Origin: Porpolomopsis calyptriformis
Taxonomy: Eukaryota > Basidiomycota > Agaricomycetes > Agaricales > Hygrophoraceae
DNA length: 64,000 bases
Direction of reading: 5' to 3'
Assembly (NCBI GenBank): GCA_951640195.1
Contig: OX621164.1
Coordinates: 1,221,098 to 1,285,097, forward strand
Notes under the pieces: generated by a model
Seen by the model: the letters and a program-made list of their open reading frames with translations, nothing else
The model's database searches: none
What the model was told of the DNA's origin: nothing
Made by a program: the position numbers and the translations under genes
Shown: positions 44,080 through 59,186 of the stretch, in pieces
Layout of the letters: each line of letters starts with the position of its first letter
Numbering within the stretch: the first letter of the stretch is position 1

Positions 44080-47000
44080 ATGGCATCCCCTCAGGACGGC
44101 TCGTCTGCTGTCGTTGCTCAGAACCAGCTCAACAGTCTCACACAGGAAGATAGTTCAAAGAATCGCGTACCAACAGGCGTGTTCGACCCCAAGCTTTCCT
44201 CTCAGGACAAGAGGGCTGCCGCTGGCAAGGCTCGCGACCGAGGAAATACTCCCATCGATCCTGTCTCAAAGGGTATGTTGCCCTCACTCCCCCGAGTTCC
44301 TTCCCCTTCACACCCTCTGTTCACAGAAGTAGCAATGGACTCTGGCAAGGGAAATACTATCCCCACCACCGAGGCCAAGAATGCAGCGGTGCCTGGAAGC
44401 GAAGGACTTCCGGGAGATATGCCACTCGGCCCTTCACCGGAGATCCCTCAGTGGTATGAAGAAGGATGGCGTGGTCTTTCTGCGCCCCCCCCAGCAGAGA
44501 ACGGGGAAGACAAAACAATTCTCGACACGTTCTTGACAGACCAATTTTACGGCAGTTGGTATCATAACGCCGGACTAATTGTTTTCGTATGTGCTTCACC
44601 CTACCTTCATTCTGCTTCCAACGCCCGACTTCCAGGCTGTATTTGCTTCGCATTTTTTGACACGTTTTCATTTTGGCTTCGGGTGGCTAATCATTGTCCT
44701 CGCCATTTGTAACACATACTATACAACCTCGATGGCTCGTCTCCGCCGCCGCGCACGAGACGACATCCAACGCGAGCTTGTCAAGACGCGCCTCGTGACC
44801 GAACACGAGACGGCTGACTGGATCAACAATTTCCTCGATCGCTTTTGGATAAAATTTGAGCGTTTTCTAGCCGAAACCATCATCTCCTCCGTCGATCAGG
44901 TCCTTAGCACGAATACCCCCCCCTTCTTGGAGTCTCTCCAACTCACTGACTTCAATCTTGGCTCGAAAGCGCCAAGGATTGACCTTGTGAGAACTTTCCC
45001 GAATACACCAGACGATATGATCATCATGGATTGGGCCGTTTCCTTCACACCGAATGACCTATCGGATATGAGACCAAGCCAAATCCAGTCAAAGTCAAAC
45101 CCCAGAATCGAACTCTCTGTCCGTTTTGGAAAGGGCCTGGCAACAGCAACCATGACCATTCTAGTCGAGGATCTAAGCTTTACGGGCAACATGCAAATTC
45201 GCATTCAATTGACGGACGGCTTTCCTCACATCCAATTTGTGGATATCTCCTTTACAACCCCCCCCGATATCGATTTTTCCCTCAAACCCATCGGCGGTGA
45301 CAAATTTGGTGTCGATATCAACCACGTACGCTGCCGTTATTTCTCCTAACCTAAGATTAATGACCTTTGGCCCACTCACAGATACCAGGGTTATCCGATT
45401 TCATTCGGAAAATGACAGATGCGAATCTCCAACCCCTGCTGTACACTCCGAACTACTTCAGACTTAACCTTGAACAACTCCTTTCTGGCGCACCTCAGGA
45501 TACTGCTATTGGAGTCCTCCAGGTGAATGTACAGTCCGCTCGTTCGATCAAAGGTACCAAACTTGGGGGCGGCACTCCCGATCCGTACGTCGGTCTCAGT
45601 ATCAGTCATCGAAAGCAGCTCGCATGTACCAAATACAAACTCCACACGTTCAACCCCACGTGGATGGAAACCAAATTCTTAATCATCAGTTCACTCGCAG
45701 ATCCACTGGTATTGTCTGTATATGACTACAACGAATTTCTCAAGGATACCCCTCTTGGTAGCACTACTTTCGAGCTTGACAAGCTCAGAGTTGACGCGAA
45801 CCAGGAAGGGATCGAGTCGCCTATCCTGAAGGATGGCAAGAACAAAGGCATGTTACGGTATGGTGTATCTTTCTATCGTGTTTTGAAGCCAAGGATGGTC
45901 AATGGGAAAAACGAGCTACCCGAAACCAGTTGGTATCACTTCTGAAGGTTCTAAGGAGGCATTATTGACGAAACCACTCCAGCCGTCGGCATTGTCCGCC
46001 TGACCATCCACCAAGCAAAAGAGCTTGACGCAAACATATCCATGACCGGCGAGCTTAACCCCTTTGCTAAAGTCTTGGTTGGCAACAACCCCGTTCCTGT
46101 ACTCACATCCTCTATCGCCAAACACACCAACAATCCGGTTTGGGACGCACCCATCGAGTTCATATGCGCAGACAAAACCTCATCAGTCGTCACAGTGAAA
46201 ATCATCGATGATCGCGAATTCCTCAAGGATCCACTTGTGGGATATATATCAACCAGAGTAGAGGATCTTCTTGAATCGACGGCGGGGAGTGGTAGAGATT
46301 GGTGGCCACTCAGTGGATGCCAAACTGGGAGATTGAGGATGAGTGCGGAGTGGAAGCCGTTAGACTTACCAGGACTTTTGGAGGGCGCCAATCGATACAC
46401 GCCTCCAATCGGCGTCGTGAGGTTTTTCGTAGAGAAGGCGCTGGATGTCAAGTGTGTTGCATGTCTCACATATTTTGTTTTCCCTTTCTGATTAGTTTGT
46501 CGTCAGGAACGTCGAAGCCACCCTTGGCGGCAAGGTACGTTCCTCCCTCTCGTCTGGGTCAGGTGGGCTTACGACCCGAGACAGAGCGACCCTTATGTTC
46601 GCGTGCAAATCGATAACATCATTAAAGGAAGGACGGAGGTCGTCAATAACAGTACGTTCACCGTAATATACTCCAACAAGATGCCATATTGACATGCCTG
46701 TGATCCAGACCTAAATCCTCGATGGGATCAGTTTATCTATGTTCCTGGTATGAATATTATGGTGATTAAAATTGAAGCCTTAACGATCTTATTTCTCGAC
46801 AGTTCACTCATTGAAGGATGTCAGTCTATTCGTTGTTTCGACGTTCAAACTCCCCAACTGACAATATGCACAGACTCTGGTGCTTGAATGCATGGATTAC
46901 CAGAGCTTAACCAAGGTAGTTTGAAAATGTGGATGCCAAGAACGTACAATTCGGCTGAAACATTTCCTAGGACCGTTCTCTGGGAACTGTGGAACTGGAT

Positions 47001-49249
47001 GTGTGCGATCTTGCCCAGCGATCCGACGATAAGCAGTATCCATACCAATCCACTGGTATAAGGAACGCTGCCGACCCAATACGGCTTGATTCTGGCAATG
47101 CGTTTAAAGGGACTCTGCACTACACTGCAGAGTTTTTGCCTGCTTTGGCACTCAAAGGCATCAAATTTGAGGCACAGCCAAATGAACTACAACAAGCTGT
47201 GGAGTCTGATGAAGGGGGCGATGTCGAAGTCATTCTCGATGACACCCCACCAATTCCGCCTGGAATTACAGCCAGGTCTCCGATCGTCGAGCCCATGGTG
47301 GGAGAGCCGGACACGCCACCCAAGTCATCGGAGAATAGCGAGGCCAGTTCAATTCACACCCCCAAATCAACAATTGTGGAACCTACGCACGAGCTTACGG
47401 AAATGAGTCTGGAGGAACTTTTGCATCATCAATCTGGTATCTTGATCATCAATGTGATTTCGGGGCAATTAGCAAAAAAATCGCGCCTCGAAGTGCTTTT
47501 AGACGAGGGTTATTGGCCGGCATTCGCCACCGCGAAGTCTCGGAGTACATCAGCCCGTTGGGACCATGTCGGCGAAGGCTTCGTCAAGGAGCTCGACGTC
47601 AGCAAGATCTGGCTGCGTTTAGATGAAAGTACCAACGACGACAAGGACGATATCATTGCAGAATGGAAAGGTGATGCCAAAGCATTTCTGAAGTCCACAT
47701 TGGTATGCCAGTGAAGAGTCTGATCATTCATGCCTTTTTTATGACATCGTACATAGGACGGGCCCCACAAATTCACTCTCGTACACAGTGAGGATAACAC
47801 AACATCGACTATCGAGATCGAATCCCGCTATGTGCCTGTCCCTGTGAAGTTGGACCCTCGAGAAAGCGTAAACAGTGAGTGTTTTGTTGTTTATATATCA
47901 CTACAGCTACCATACGAACATTTTAAAAGATCAGGGCACTCTTCGGGTGGATCTGCTGGATGGCCGTGACATTACTGGTGTCGATCGAGGGGGTCTGTGC
48001 ATTTGACGTTCTTGGTGAAAGATTACATCTCAATATTTTCTAGGCAAATCAGATCCTTTCGCGGTCTTCTACCTGGATGGACATAAGGTCTATAAATCCC
48101 AGACGAAGAAGAAGACTCTCGAACCCGAGTGGAAAGAAAACTTTGAGGTCTGCGTGGTAGGCTTTGGAACTTTCGGCTCTTGAAGCTCCCGATAATTTTC
48201 TGTTTTAGCACTCCCGTGTTGGTGCCGATTTCTCCGTTGAGATCTTCGATTGGAATCAGATGGAACAGGCAAAGAGCTTAGGGTCGGCTAAAATCAATAT
48301 TGAAGACCTTGAACCCCTCGAAGGTACCGAACGCACACTCCATTTAACGTCCCCCAAACACGGTGAGAAGGGTCAAGTCCGAATCCGACTCGTGTTCCAG
48401 CCTGAGATTATTGCCAAGTCTCGGAAACCTACTTCCACGTTTAGCACTGTCATGGGTGAAATCGGGGGGAAAAATGTACTCTCAGGTGTAACCGGTGTTT
48501 TCAAAAAGGAGAAGGACATCTTCCGAAAAACCGAGGGTGAAACCGTTCCTCCTGTTCCCGATCTTCCAGCCGAACAAAAGCCTCATGTTGTTACGCATAC
48601 CGGAGCAACATCCTCGTCCGCCGCGCCAGCCAAGGATAGCAATGGCCAGGCAACCAACGACCCTGGGTCGCTCAAAGTCACCGTCCTCGACGCAAAAGGT
48701 TTGGTGATGAGCGACATCAAGCCTTACGTTGTGTTACGTGTAGGGGCTATAGAGCATAAAACGAAACATGCCGGAAAATCTGCTGCTCCTGAATGGTGCG
48801 TTGTGGGGTTCGTGGGATACTATAGAGTCGTATTGACAATCACAATGCTAGGAACGAATGCTTCACCTTCCTTGCCGGATCAACAACGCCGAAACTCACC
48901 GCTTCACTATTCGATCACAAGACTCTGGCAAAAGACAAACTGCTGGGAGAGGCTGACATCGATGTAAGCCTTGTATTTGTGCCAAGACAAAGATGTCAAT
49001 TTCAATTTTTATTTATTTCACCAGCTCTGGAAGCATTTAAAACTGGAAGCAACCTCATCCGCTGATGTGGTCATGGAGTTACGCGAGGGCCACGGTCAGC
49101 TGCAGGTTCGCCTGGAATTTGATGCAGATTCGAACCCATTAGGAAGAAGATCGTCATCCATATCAGTGAACCGTAATCAATTACCGGCGTCGCCATCCAG
49201 GTTCACCATCAGAGGACGGCGGCCAGGGGGAGCGGACCATGATGATTGA
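44080..49249 (+). CDS. Tricalbin (extended synaptotagmin), ER-plasma-membrane tether
   Basis: ATG 44080 opens MASPQDGSSAVVAQNQLNSL. A membrane hairpin (AVFASHFLTRFHFGFGWLII) follows LDTFLTDQFYGSWYHNAG. The lipid-transfer SMP domain runs from DDIQRELVKTRLVTEHETAD through PRIDLVRTFPNTPDDMIIMD to NYFRLNLEQLLSG. I count six C2 domains: near 45500 (VLQVNVQSARSIKGTKLGGG), 45980 (IVRLTIHQAKELDA), 46420 (VRFFVEKALDVKNVEATLGG), 47430 (GILIINVISGQLAKKSRLEV), 47930 (TLRVDLLDGRDITGVDRGGK) and 48670 (SLKVTVLDAKGLVMSD). Loop-1 SDP/PDP aspartates remain in the first, third and fifth. The second has LNP and the fourth and sixth are degenerate. The last exon ends GADHDD at 49249. Which yeast paralogue it matches (Tcb1, 2 or 3) cannot be decided. 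Confidence 0.93.
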
Positions 49250-49357
49250 CCTATTTGAGACAGCACCGTACCTTTCGTTTTGTTCAGTGCTATCAGTATA
49301 TATATTTTGCATGTATCTCCTCCAAGCTCCTTGTACATTATTATCAGAAATTATGCG

Positions 49358-50340
49358 CTATATTTGGACGGCGGAACCGAAGCACAAACAAGTGCTCCCG
49401 TCCCGCTCGACGCTGTAGGACCACCTGCGCATAATAGTGAAGTCGGGCTTTTGTGCGAAGGGGGATACACTCACGTCGCTCTGCAAGGCGTGGATTTCCA
49501 ACATTTTCATCCGAATAGTTGGAATATCATTTTCTCTTACGGCAACAAGATAAAAATGGCCCTTGTGGGACAGAAGTTCCTGAGTAAGGGCAACCGCTGA
49601 GTCGATACATTTGATATTCACAGCAAAAGCGGGCTTACCGGTACAATGTCAAGCAGATTGTTGGTGATATGCATTCCACTGGCTCCTCCAGCCCAAGACG
49701 CACCTATGCTTGTGCTAAGTTGAGCGCCAACCGCTTCTTCCGTAATGGTAGGCACGTATGGGGGATTGAAGAGCAAGATATCAACTAGATTCTTCAATCG
49801 GGGGAGAAGGGGTCCTGCCAATGACGCGGAAATGGATTCGAGGGGAACCTTGTTCGCAGATATAAAATAAAAATGTGAGACAGCCGGCTGGTTCCTCACC
49901 CGGTTCTGTCTCCCGCTCGCGAACGTGCATTTCGAGGCATGTGGGTTGATATCTGTGCATAGGAAGACTTGCGAAAGCATATTAGCGATATTCCCCATTG
50001 AGATGATAAGGACATGTTGCACGAGCTGCTGATGATCCCAAAATATGGCCGAGGAAGCAAGATACACAACCTGAACCGGATCTCTGGGGAAGTAGGTCCC
50101 GACGCCGAGATTCGCACGTCTAGAGAAACGCGTACCCGATTTCGAGACATACAAGGGGACCGAGGTTTCTTAGTTCCCTTGCGTCCTGCTCGAGGGCGTC
50201 CAACAGCAGGAATGTGTCCTCTAATACCACGCAAAATATTAGTAGGGTGCCAGCTAAGATCCTAAGAACAGACCAGCTGGCTCATAGACTTTGTCGTAGT
50301 CGTCTTGCGTGAGATGTGAGAGATCGGGAGTGGGAATCAT
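49358..50340 (-). CDS. MTQ2: eRF1 glutamine N5-methyltransferase Mtq2/HemK2
   Basis: Class I SAM methyltransferase that methylates the GGQ glutamine of translation termination factor eRF1, with Trm112 as partner. ATG 50340 opens MIPTPDLSHLTQDDYDKVYE. Splicing gives PAEDTFLLLDALEQDARELR and LGPLVCLEIG. A 54-nt intron with acceptor ccccagag then restores the SAM-binding motif I as SGSGCVSCFLGHILGSSA. CTDINPHASKCT is motif II. The catalytic NPPY is in DILLFNPPYVPT. The last exons give GHFYLVAVRENDIPTIRMKM and end at 49358. Protein length is close to the family's 220-250 residues. The 3' exon after AVREND is less conserved. It is convergent with the tricalbin gene, 108 bp away. Confidence 0.86.
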
Positions 50341-50395
50341 GAGGGATGAGATCAGCCCTTTTTGGTAGTAATTAGAATAAATAGCCACAATACGT

Positions 50396-53118
<2,723 letters not shown>

Positions 53119-53140
53119 GGTGGTTGTGGACAAGCTGCAA

Positions 53141-53150
53141 GACGCGCCAA
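53141..53150 (-). promoter_or_regulatory. E2F/MBF-like site TTGGCGCGTC upstream of MCM3
   Basis: The reverse strand reads TTGGCGCGTC, matching the TTSSCGC core, 23-32 bp upstream of the MCM3 ATG. MCM genes are often under G1/S control through such sites. The assignment is by motif and position. Confidence 0.35.
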
Positions 53151-53641
53151 TGAAGGAACACGAAAAGGCCTACCCTAATGTTCCCACGAGCACGAGTCAA
53201 TGCCGATTAGTCAGCAACTTCTCGGGCTTCCGATAATCCGCTATGACAACTGAAATCGCCAAGAGTTCGTATTGAATGTAAGTAGACCCCAAAATCGAGT
53301 GATCCTGCAGTAATCCAAGTCGAGACTAAGTAATTGAACAAGTAAAGCAGTATTTAGCAAGAGGATGAGCTTTCCGGGAGATCGAGCTTCAAACAACTAC
53401 AAATATCCCAACTCAAACGTCAGCTCACTCTCGAGATCTGGGAACGACAACGAACCGTTGACCCGCTCTACCCGCTTTACCCGCTTTCACCACCATAGCA
53501 CACACGCACACACCCCTCAGATTTTTATGCTGGATGCCCGCTTCCAGTCTGGGCTACTGCCGGAACTGCCGCTGCTCAGAGAACGCTCCACTGGTTTAGC
53601 TCCCTAGTTACCTCACTTAACACAATAGTTTCACTTCGCAA
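53151..53641. other. Intergenic region upstream of MCM3
   Basis: Promoter side of MCM3. There is a small open frame (53365-53607, 80 codons) without recognisable content. A 9-bp CCCGCTNTA-like unit occurs three times at 53462-53488. No TE or RNA gene is visible. Confidence 0.35.
53462..53488 (+). repeat. Three tandem 9-bp units (cccgctcta, cccgcttta, cccgctttc)
   Basis: Direct short repeat in the MCM3 upstream region. It may be a minisatellite seed or a cluster of binding sites. No function is shown. Confidence 0.6.
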
Positions 53642-54078
53642 ATGAAGGGCATCACTTACTGGAAGAGCGATAGCATGCACGACGAGAAGGATGGAAAGAA
53701 GTGGAAGACACCATTTGATAAACATGGTGTGGAGCCTCGGATGGGGAAGTAGGTAAGAATGCGAAGGTTCGTAGGATGACTAGACCGTGGCTTTTTATAT
53801 GTAGGGACATGGCTATATCAAACGATGGGAGAAATCTGCCTCGTCGTGTGTCTACCATCTGGTCGCTAACTCATCCGCTTATGGGTTCATCAGATGTCCC
53901 ATATGGCCTCCACCACCGCAGCCCAGGCTTGCCAGAGTTGCTGCTCTATCTCGTTTCTGAAGCTAGGCCAATGGTCCGTCCAAAAGATGGATATGAAGAC
54001 AGGTATGCATATGGTCCTTGTCGTATCACCAGGCTCTTTCCAGATCCGTCGGCCGATAAGCTGTTCATAAAACTATGA
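53642..54078 (+). CDS. Possible orphan two-exon gene, 126 residues
   Basis: No family is recognised. ATG 53642 opens MKGITYWKSDSMHDEKDGKK and continues TPFDKHGVEPRMGK to an immediate TAG. If a 56-nt intron (53749-53804, donor gtaggt, acceptor tatgtag) is removed, AA joins G to make Lys. The frame then runs on as DMAISNDGRNLPRRVSTIWS to a stop at 54076-54078, with LPELLLYLVSEARPMVRPKD and LFPDPSADKLFIKL near the end. The intron length equals that of its neighbours, and the composition of both exons looks coding-like. Against it: the donor is weak, and no homology is apparent to me. It could also be a chance frame in a long MCM3-PRP17 spacer. Confidence 0.3.
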
Positions 54079-54566
54079 AACCGTTCAACGAGCATGGGCT
54101 ATGCCTGGAGAACGAAAGCCAAGTGCTTTCTTCTTGCGAGCACATCGGTCATTTGACAGTTGTCCGATTGGGGAAAAGTCATCAGATGTTGTCACATTAA
54201 AAAAACAGTGCAAGTCCGTTTGAACCTGGACTTGAGAAAGAAAGACAAACTGGGAATCACACAACTTTGATTGAAGTGCATGTTGCCTTTTGCCTAAAAT
54301 TGAGGGGATGAGCACCGTGACCCAAACGTCATTTCTCTTCCAGAGAGTCGAACGAGCTAGATGGAACCTGTTCGAAGAAGTTCGGCAGGATCAAATCAAT
54401 CAGATTGAGTTTCGGTGTGCCAATTCGACGATTTCTGGAACATCGATTGGTGTCTGCAGTGTTGGTCACGCGCCTCAGAAACCCGGAGAAGTCATGCCAG
54501 AGCTAGTGCAAGAGAATAAGGATTCTGATAGTACATGTACAGTGGATTAGTCCTGTATAATAATCA
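54079..54566. other. Intergenic region before PRP17 3' end
   Basis: About 490 bp without a supported gene. Short frames exist on both strands (54085-54315 -, 54290-54550 +). They have no recognisable domain and no intron logic. Confidence 0.3.
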
Positions 54567-56608
54567 TTAGTTGTCTTTTGAGACCGTAAGAGAACCAGAG
54601 CTTGAACCTACCCATAATTTGATAAGGCCGTCCCAGGAGGCCGTAATCACTTTGGACTATAAGCACTGAATCAGAATGTCAACAGGCGGAGAGACGTGGT
54701 TCGTGCTTACTGTTTCATGAGGAAGCCATTCATGCGCTATAACAACTTTTGAATGAGCTCTCAACCGGGACTTGATTCTCCCAGTTTTCCAATCCCAGAA
54801 TACTACGTTCCCTTCTCCATCACCACTGCTGATCCACTTGCCGTCTGGCGAGAACCCCACCTGACAGGCGTATCCCGCAACAGAGTGTCCAGCAAACCGC
54901 TTCTTGCGATTCTGACGAAAGTTGTCCGTGCTATAGATTAAAATCTGATTGTCGAGTGATTGGGCGGCAAAGTATTTTTCTGAGAAAGGCAACAGAAACA
55001 GTAAGTGATCTGTAGATGAACGAGCGTTGGCGCATACTAGATGGGTGAAGTGTCACAGCTGGCATAGAATGCATATGTGGTTCAGCAATATACTTGATCA
55101 CCACCGGAATGTCGAAGTCCCAAGCCCGAATCGTTTTGTCGTCCGAAGTAGTGACGAATCGCCGATTCTCGTCCACGAATGTGATGGTATTCACAGGTCC
55201 GAGATGCTGGTCATATTCTTGGGTTATTTCGCCGGAATTCATATCGTACTGCAGTCAGCGTCATTGCTCCGCCCCTTTGCAGCCAGAGAGATTGACGCTC
55301 ACCTGGATTATTTTTTTGTCAGACATGCCAGCAAGGAAGATATGCTGCTTATCCGAATCGGGGTGGAATCGAACCACATAAGGAATCTTGCCGTTGTTGA
55401 ACCGTTTTAAACATTGGCCAGTCTCCGTGTCCCATAGTTTCATATAACGGTCATATCCGCATGACAAAAATTGGCGACCATCATTCGAAAAGGTGACGTC
55501 TTTCACGGCTCCTACATGACCGTGGAAAGTACGAAGACAGTTTCCATGTGTATAGATGTCCCAGAGCTGCAGGCCAAGTCAACATTAACGATCAAATGGA
55601 TGTTGGTGACTTACTTTGATTTTTGTATCCATAGAGCCACTCAATAGTAGATGGCCAGTATTGGGAAACGTGCGAATGACGGAAACACCAAGTGTGTGGC
55701 CGGTCCAAGTGTGTATGCAAGCCTTTGGAATAAATGTGTCTTGGGAACCCGCTTCGTGCAAAAGGTGGGGGGCTTCTGCGATTGGTGGTGACATGTACGT
55801 CCGGCCTTGATAGTCTGTCATTGACTTTCCGTGGAATACTGATGACTCCTGTCCAGCTACTCCCTTTTTCTTCTGCTTTGTGCTTTTGATCAAACGGGGC
55901 TCCTCCTCGTCTTCTACCACCTCTTCTTCTGCATCGACCCCTTCCAAAAAGTCATGCTTCGGCTCATCGCCAGACCACGAGGCCCAAGGGCCAACGTAAG
56001 CACCCTCGCCGTCTACGACGTCAAGATCCCCTTTTGGCGCTCTCTTCCTCTTCAATTCTTTTTTCTGGGTTTTTGAGGCACGAATCATATCGATCGTTGC
56101 ATACCCATTGGCTTGTCCGCTTTCATCGGATCCCAAAACGGACGGAGCGTTTGTGTCAATGGAGGGGTTAGCGGAGTAGCCGAGGATGGAATGAGTCAAG
56201 TGTTGCGAACGAAACGCATGTTCTGTCATTGCTTGCTCTTCGACGTGTCCTGCGAGAGCATTTTGGTTGAGAAAACGGTTGCGATCGCCGAATGGATTTT
56301 CGGGTCCTTGCAGAGGAAGCATCATGTCGCTGTATGGTATGTTGACATTCATCTGTGTGTCCGTTGGGCGCGTGACCAAGGACGTCTGGTTTAGCGGGTC
56401 CTGGGCGGTGTTCAACGAACGATAGAATAGCAGTAGTGTCTCTTCTTACCTCTGCCAAAACATCTGGTGCAGCTTGACGTATGGTTAACGGCTGGGGTTC
56501 TTCCACGCGAACTTTCTTCGTAGCCAGTCTTTTCAACCCAAATGCATCGCTCGTGTGTGGCACCGTGGCATCCTCCTCCCCTGATGAATACCCAGAAACC
56601 AATGACAT
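54567..56608 (-). CDS. PRP17: Splicing factor Prp17/Cdc40, second-step WD40 protein
   Basis: Acts in the second transesterification of pre-mRNA splicing. ATG 56608 opens [20 protein letters not shown]. The open frame reaches further up to 56719 but the family start fits 56608. The N-terminal region contains [20 protein letters not shown] and [20 protein letters not shown], and [13 protein letters not shown], all typical of Prp17. Seven WD40 blades follow, with [120 protein letters not shown] and [20 protein letters not shown]. The protein ends with [14 protein letters not shown] and a short tail to stop 54567-54569. Introns are short. Confidence 0.94.
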
Positions 56609-56727
56609 GTCCTGAGTTGCCCTCTTGACTAACTGTAACTGGAAATGACTGGAAAGAATGAGTGCACACGTGATTGCCCGAAATCGACCTTCACGCTCAG
56701 CTGCACGCCGCGGCTTCATGTTGATCT

Positions 56728-58988
56728 ATGATCATCTCGCTCACTGCCCTCCTTGTGCCCATGACTGAACGAAATTTGGGGAGACCTTGGACTGCACGTG
56801 AAGACCACTTGCTAACACAAGCCGTAGCGCTCTACGGCGAAAATGATAATTGGAAAACGATCGCCCTTTCTGTCCCGAACCGAACCAACAAGGCTTGTCG
56901 GAAGGTGAGATACAAGGGCTGCGGGCCAGCCGCCTTATTTTCTTATCCCTATACCATCAGCGTTGGCTTCATTCGTTGTCGCCATCCATCAAGAAGACGG
57001 CCTGGACACTGGATGAGGACCGACTGTTGTTGGACCTGTACGCAGCCCATGGTCCCAAGTGGTCCGTAATTGCACGTCAAATACAAGGAAGAACAGATGA
57101 TGCTTGTTCAAAGAGATACAGAGAGGCTCTCGATCCCTCATTGAAGAAGGACGAATGGACCATGGAGGAGGACGAGAGATTATTGGAAGCTTATGGCAGG
57201 CTAGGCGGAAGATGGGGCCAAGTCGGCCAAGAACTGAACCGGAGTGGCTTGGGATGTCGCAACAGGTGCAGTGACCAACAGTGTCTAGTTATGCTCTCGT
57301 ACTTATCTTCCTCCAGATGGAGAATGCTTGAGCGAAAGCGGGCCGCCATGTTATCCAGAGAATCGTCAAGCAACGGATTATCCTCGCCATTTACCGCCAA
57401 TTTGATGGAGCCCTCACAAGAAGTGGATCGATATCCTATCACCGGCTGGCCACCTTTTATGATCGGGCAACCTATGGGTTGGTGCAGCCAACTACTTGAA
57501 GGAGCACACGACGAGATGTTACCTAGACATCCTACCAGCCCCGCCTTGCCGCAGGACTTTTCTCCTGAATCAACTTTGCAGGATATATCACCATTAACTC
57601 ACGATATCCCCCTCGCAGAGCCCCATGCATTCCCCCCATTCCAGTATTCCTCCTCCTCGCTAAGCGCTGCCCTTTCACCATCTCCAAGGTCGCGACATGT
57701 TGACACTGCATCTGGGCAAACCAATTCACCTGACTTCTCTCATAATGCTCGACCTTTCCACTCAAGACTACATTCCTCAGAGTCTTGTTCTCCGCCTAAT
57801 ACATTACCCGACGACACAGGTCCCGGTTTTACTAATCTTTACAATAGTCAAGGAAACCATGAGGTTTTGCCCAATCGTCGTCACAGTGCTCATAATGTTT
57901 TCGATCGCAATGTTGACGACGACATCCCGTTGGACCCACCCTCAACCAATTGTCAAGATCAAAGACACTCTCCATCTGCCGGAGGTCCTTCGGATTTCTC
58001 TATGCGGAACCGCGGAGACGTATCCTCTGTTTCTTCGACGCCTTTATGTCTTGACACTCTAACTTTATCACCAATTCCGAGTCCGACAAGTGCATCGATG
58101 CCAATCGATCTTCCGATGACCGAGTCTCCTCCTTCTACATCCACGTTGCTTTCCACTGTTGACACTGGCCATCAACTGCCGCAAAAGCCACTCAAACGGC
58201 CTGAACAGCAGGGACAACTTCGTCTCTCCTCGAACCTGCTCCTTACTTCAGAGTAAGTTGGCCTAAATCACCACGTTTGACATTGAACTCACCGCCATAT
58301 TTTCCCCAGTCCGTCCGTTTTGCCCTACACATGCGGTTTCGAAAAGTGCCACACGTCCACCAATGGTGTATCCGGTGCATGTTTTGCCACGTCCAAGGAG
58401 CTGTCGGAACATTGTAGAGCAGAACACGTGGATCGTTCATGCGATGATAGACCATATCGATGCGGCCTTGACGGTTGTGGTAAATCTTGGAAGGTCGGTT
58501 CAGCTTTCGAATTGCTTCTCTTACATCTTTTGACCACAGCCCAAGAGTGTCAATGGTCTACAATACCACTTACAAATGTAAGCAAACTGTCAACCGTGAG
58601 CCGTGGCTCAGAGATCAACTTCCGCTGATCACTGCCATCTAGCTCTCGAGCCCATTTCCAGCATGCGATTTCTTCCACTCTCTCTGGAAAGTCCCCCGAA
58701 GGTTCTAAGCAACCTCCAGCTTCCGATGGCGAGGGAACGGGTAAACCCAAGAAACTCTATACCTGTTCCCAACCACAGTGCTCCAAGGTTTACAGACAAC
58801 TTAGTGGCCTCCGATACCACCTCTTGCACGTACGTCTGGTCGCGAAGTATAGATGCGACCGAACCTCTGATATGATTTGTGCCTAGGGACATCCTCGAGA
58901 TATGCCCGCTCAATTACAAGTTGTGCCCCCTACTCTAGCCCGCAAGGTTGCTGATAAGTTGCAGGCCAAAGACACCAAGACAGGTTGA
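56728..58988 (+). CDS. Transcription factor with three MYB repeats and Sfp1-like C2H2 zinc fingers
   Basis: ATG 56728 (or in-frame ATG 56761, MTERNLGRPWTAREDHLLTQ) starts a Myb array. Repeat 1 ends NRTNKACRKRWLHSLSPSIK after removal of the 56906-56961 intron. Repeat 2 is AWTLDEDRLLLDLYAAHGPK, and repeat 3 is EWTMEEDERLLEAYGRLGGR with CRNRWRMLERKR. A long Ser/Pro-rich middle follows. An intron at about 58255-58310 (LLLTS joined to DPSVLPYTCGFEKC) keeps the frame into three C2H2 fingers: YTCGFEKC with HCRAEH, YRCGLDGCGKSWKSVNGLQY with HLQISRAHF, and YTCSQPQCSKVYRQLSGLRY with HLLHGHPRD. The NGLQYHLQISRAHF and SGLRYHLLHGH forms resemble Sfp1-type split fingers. The stop is at 58986-58988. It could be two genes fused, but the join is in frame and splices canonically. 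Confidence 0.78.
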
Positions 58989-59186
58989 TGAAGTTCAATA
59001 CTTGTTCTGACGCGAGACAGCTTGGTGATAATTTATTGTGTTCAGTCGACATGCTCAGTATAGTATATGTGACTTTTTTACAATGCATTCCTCCCTTGGC
59101 AGCCTGCGCACGATGCCAATCTGTAATAGGAGGCTGTGAGTCAAAAACCTACCGGTGGCGCTCGAGATCTCCTTTCGCGCTGTGGA

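Noticed and set aside
53365..53607. 80-codon frame upstream of MCM3
   Set aside because: Low complexity, contains the CCCGCT repeat, no clear link to the 53642 exon.
53652..53858. Minus-strand frame MVDTRRGRFL
   Set aside because: Antisense shadow of the 53642-54078 candidate; no splice logic of its own.
58255..58330. Separate MYB and zinc-finger genes
   Set aside because: The stop-free splice (TCAGA joined to TCCGTCC) keeps one frame with canonical ends, and no ATG near 58320 gives a good finger start. Kept as one gene, with the doubt noted.
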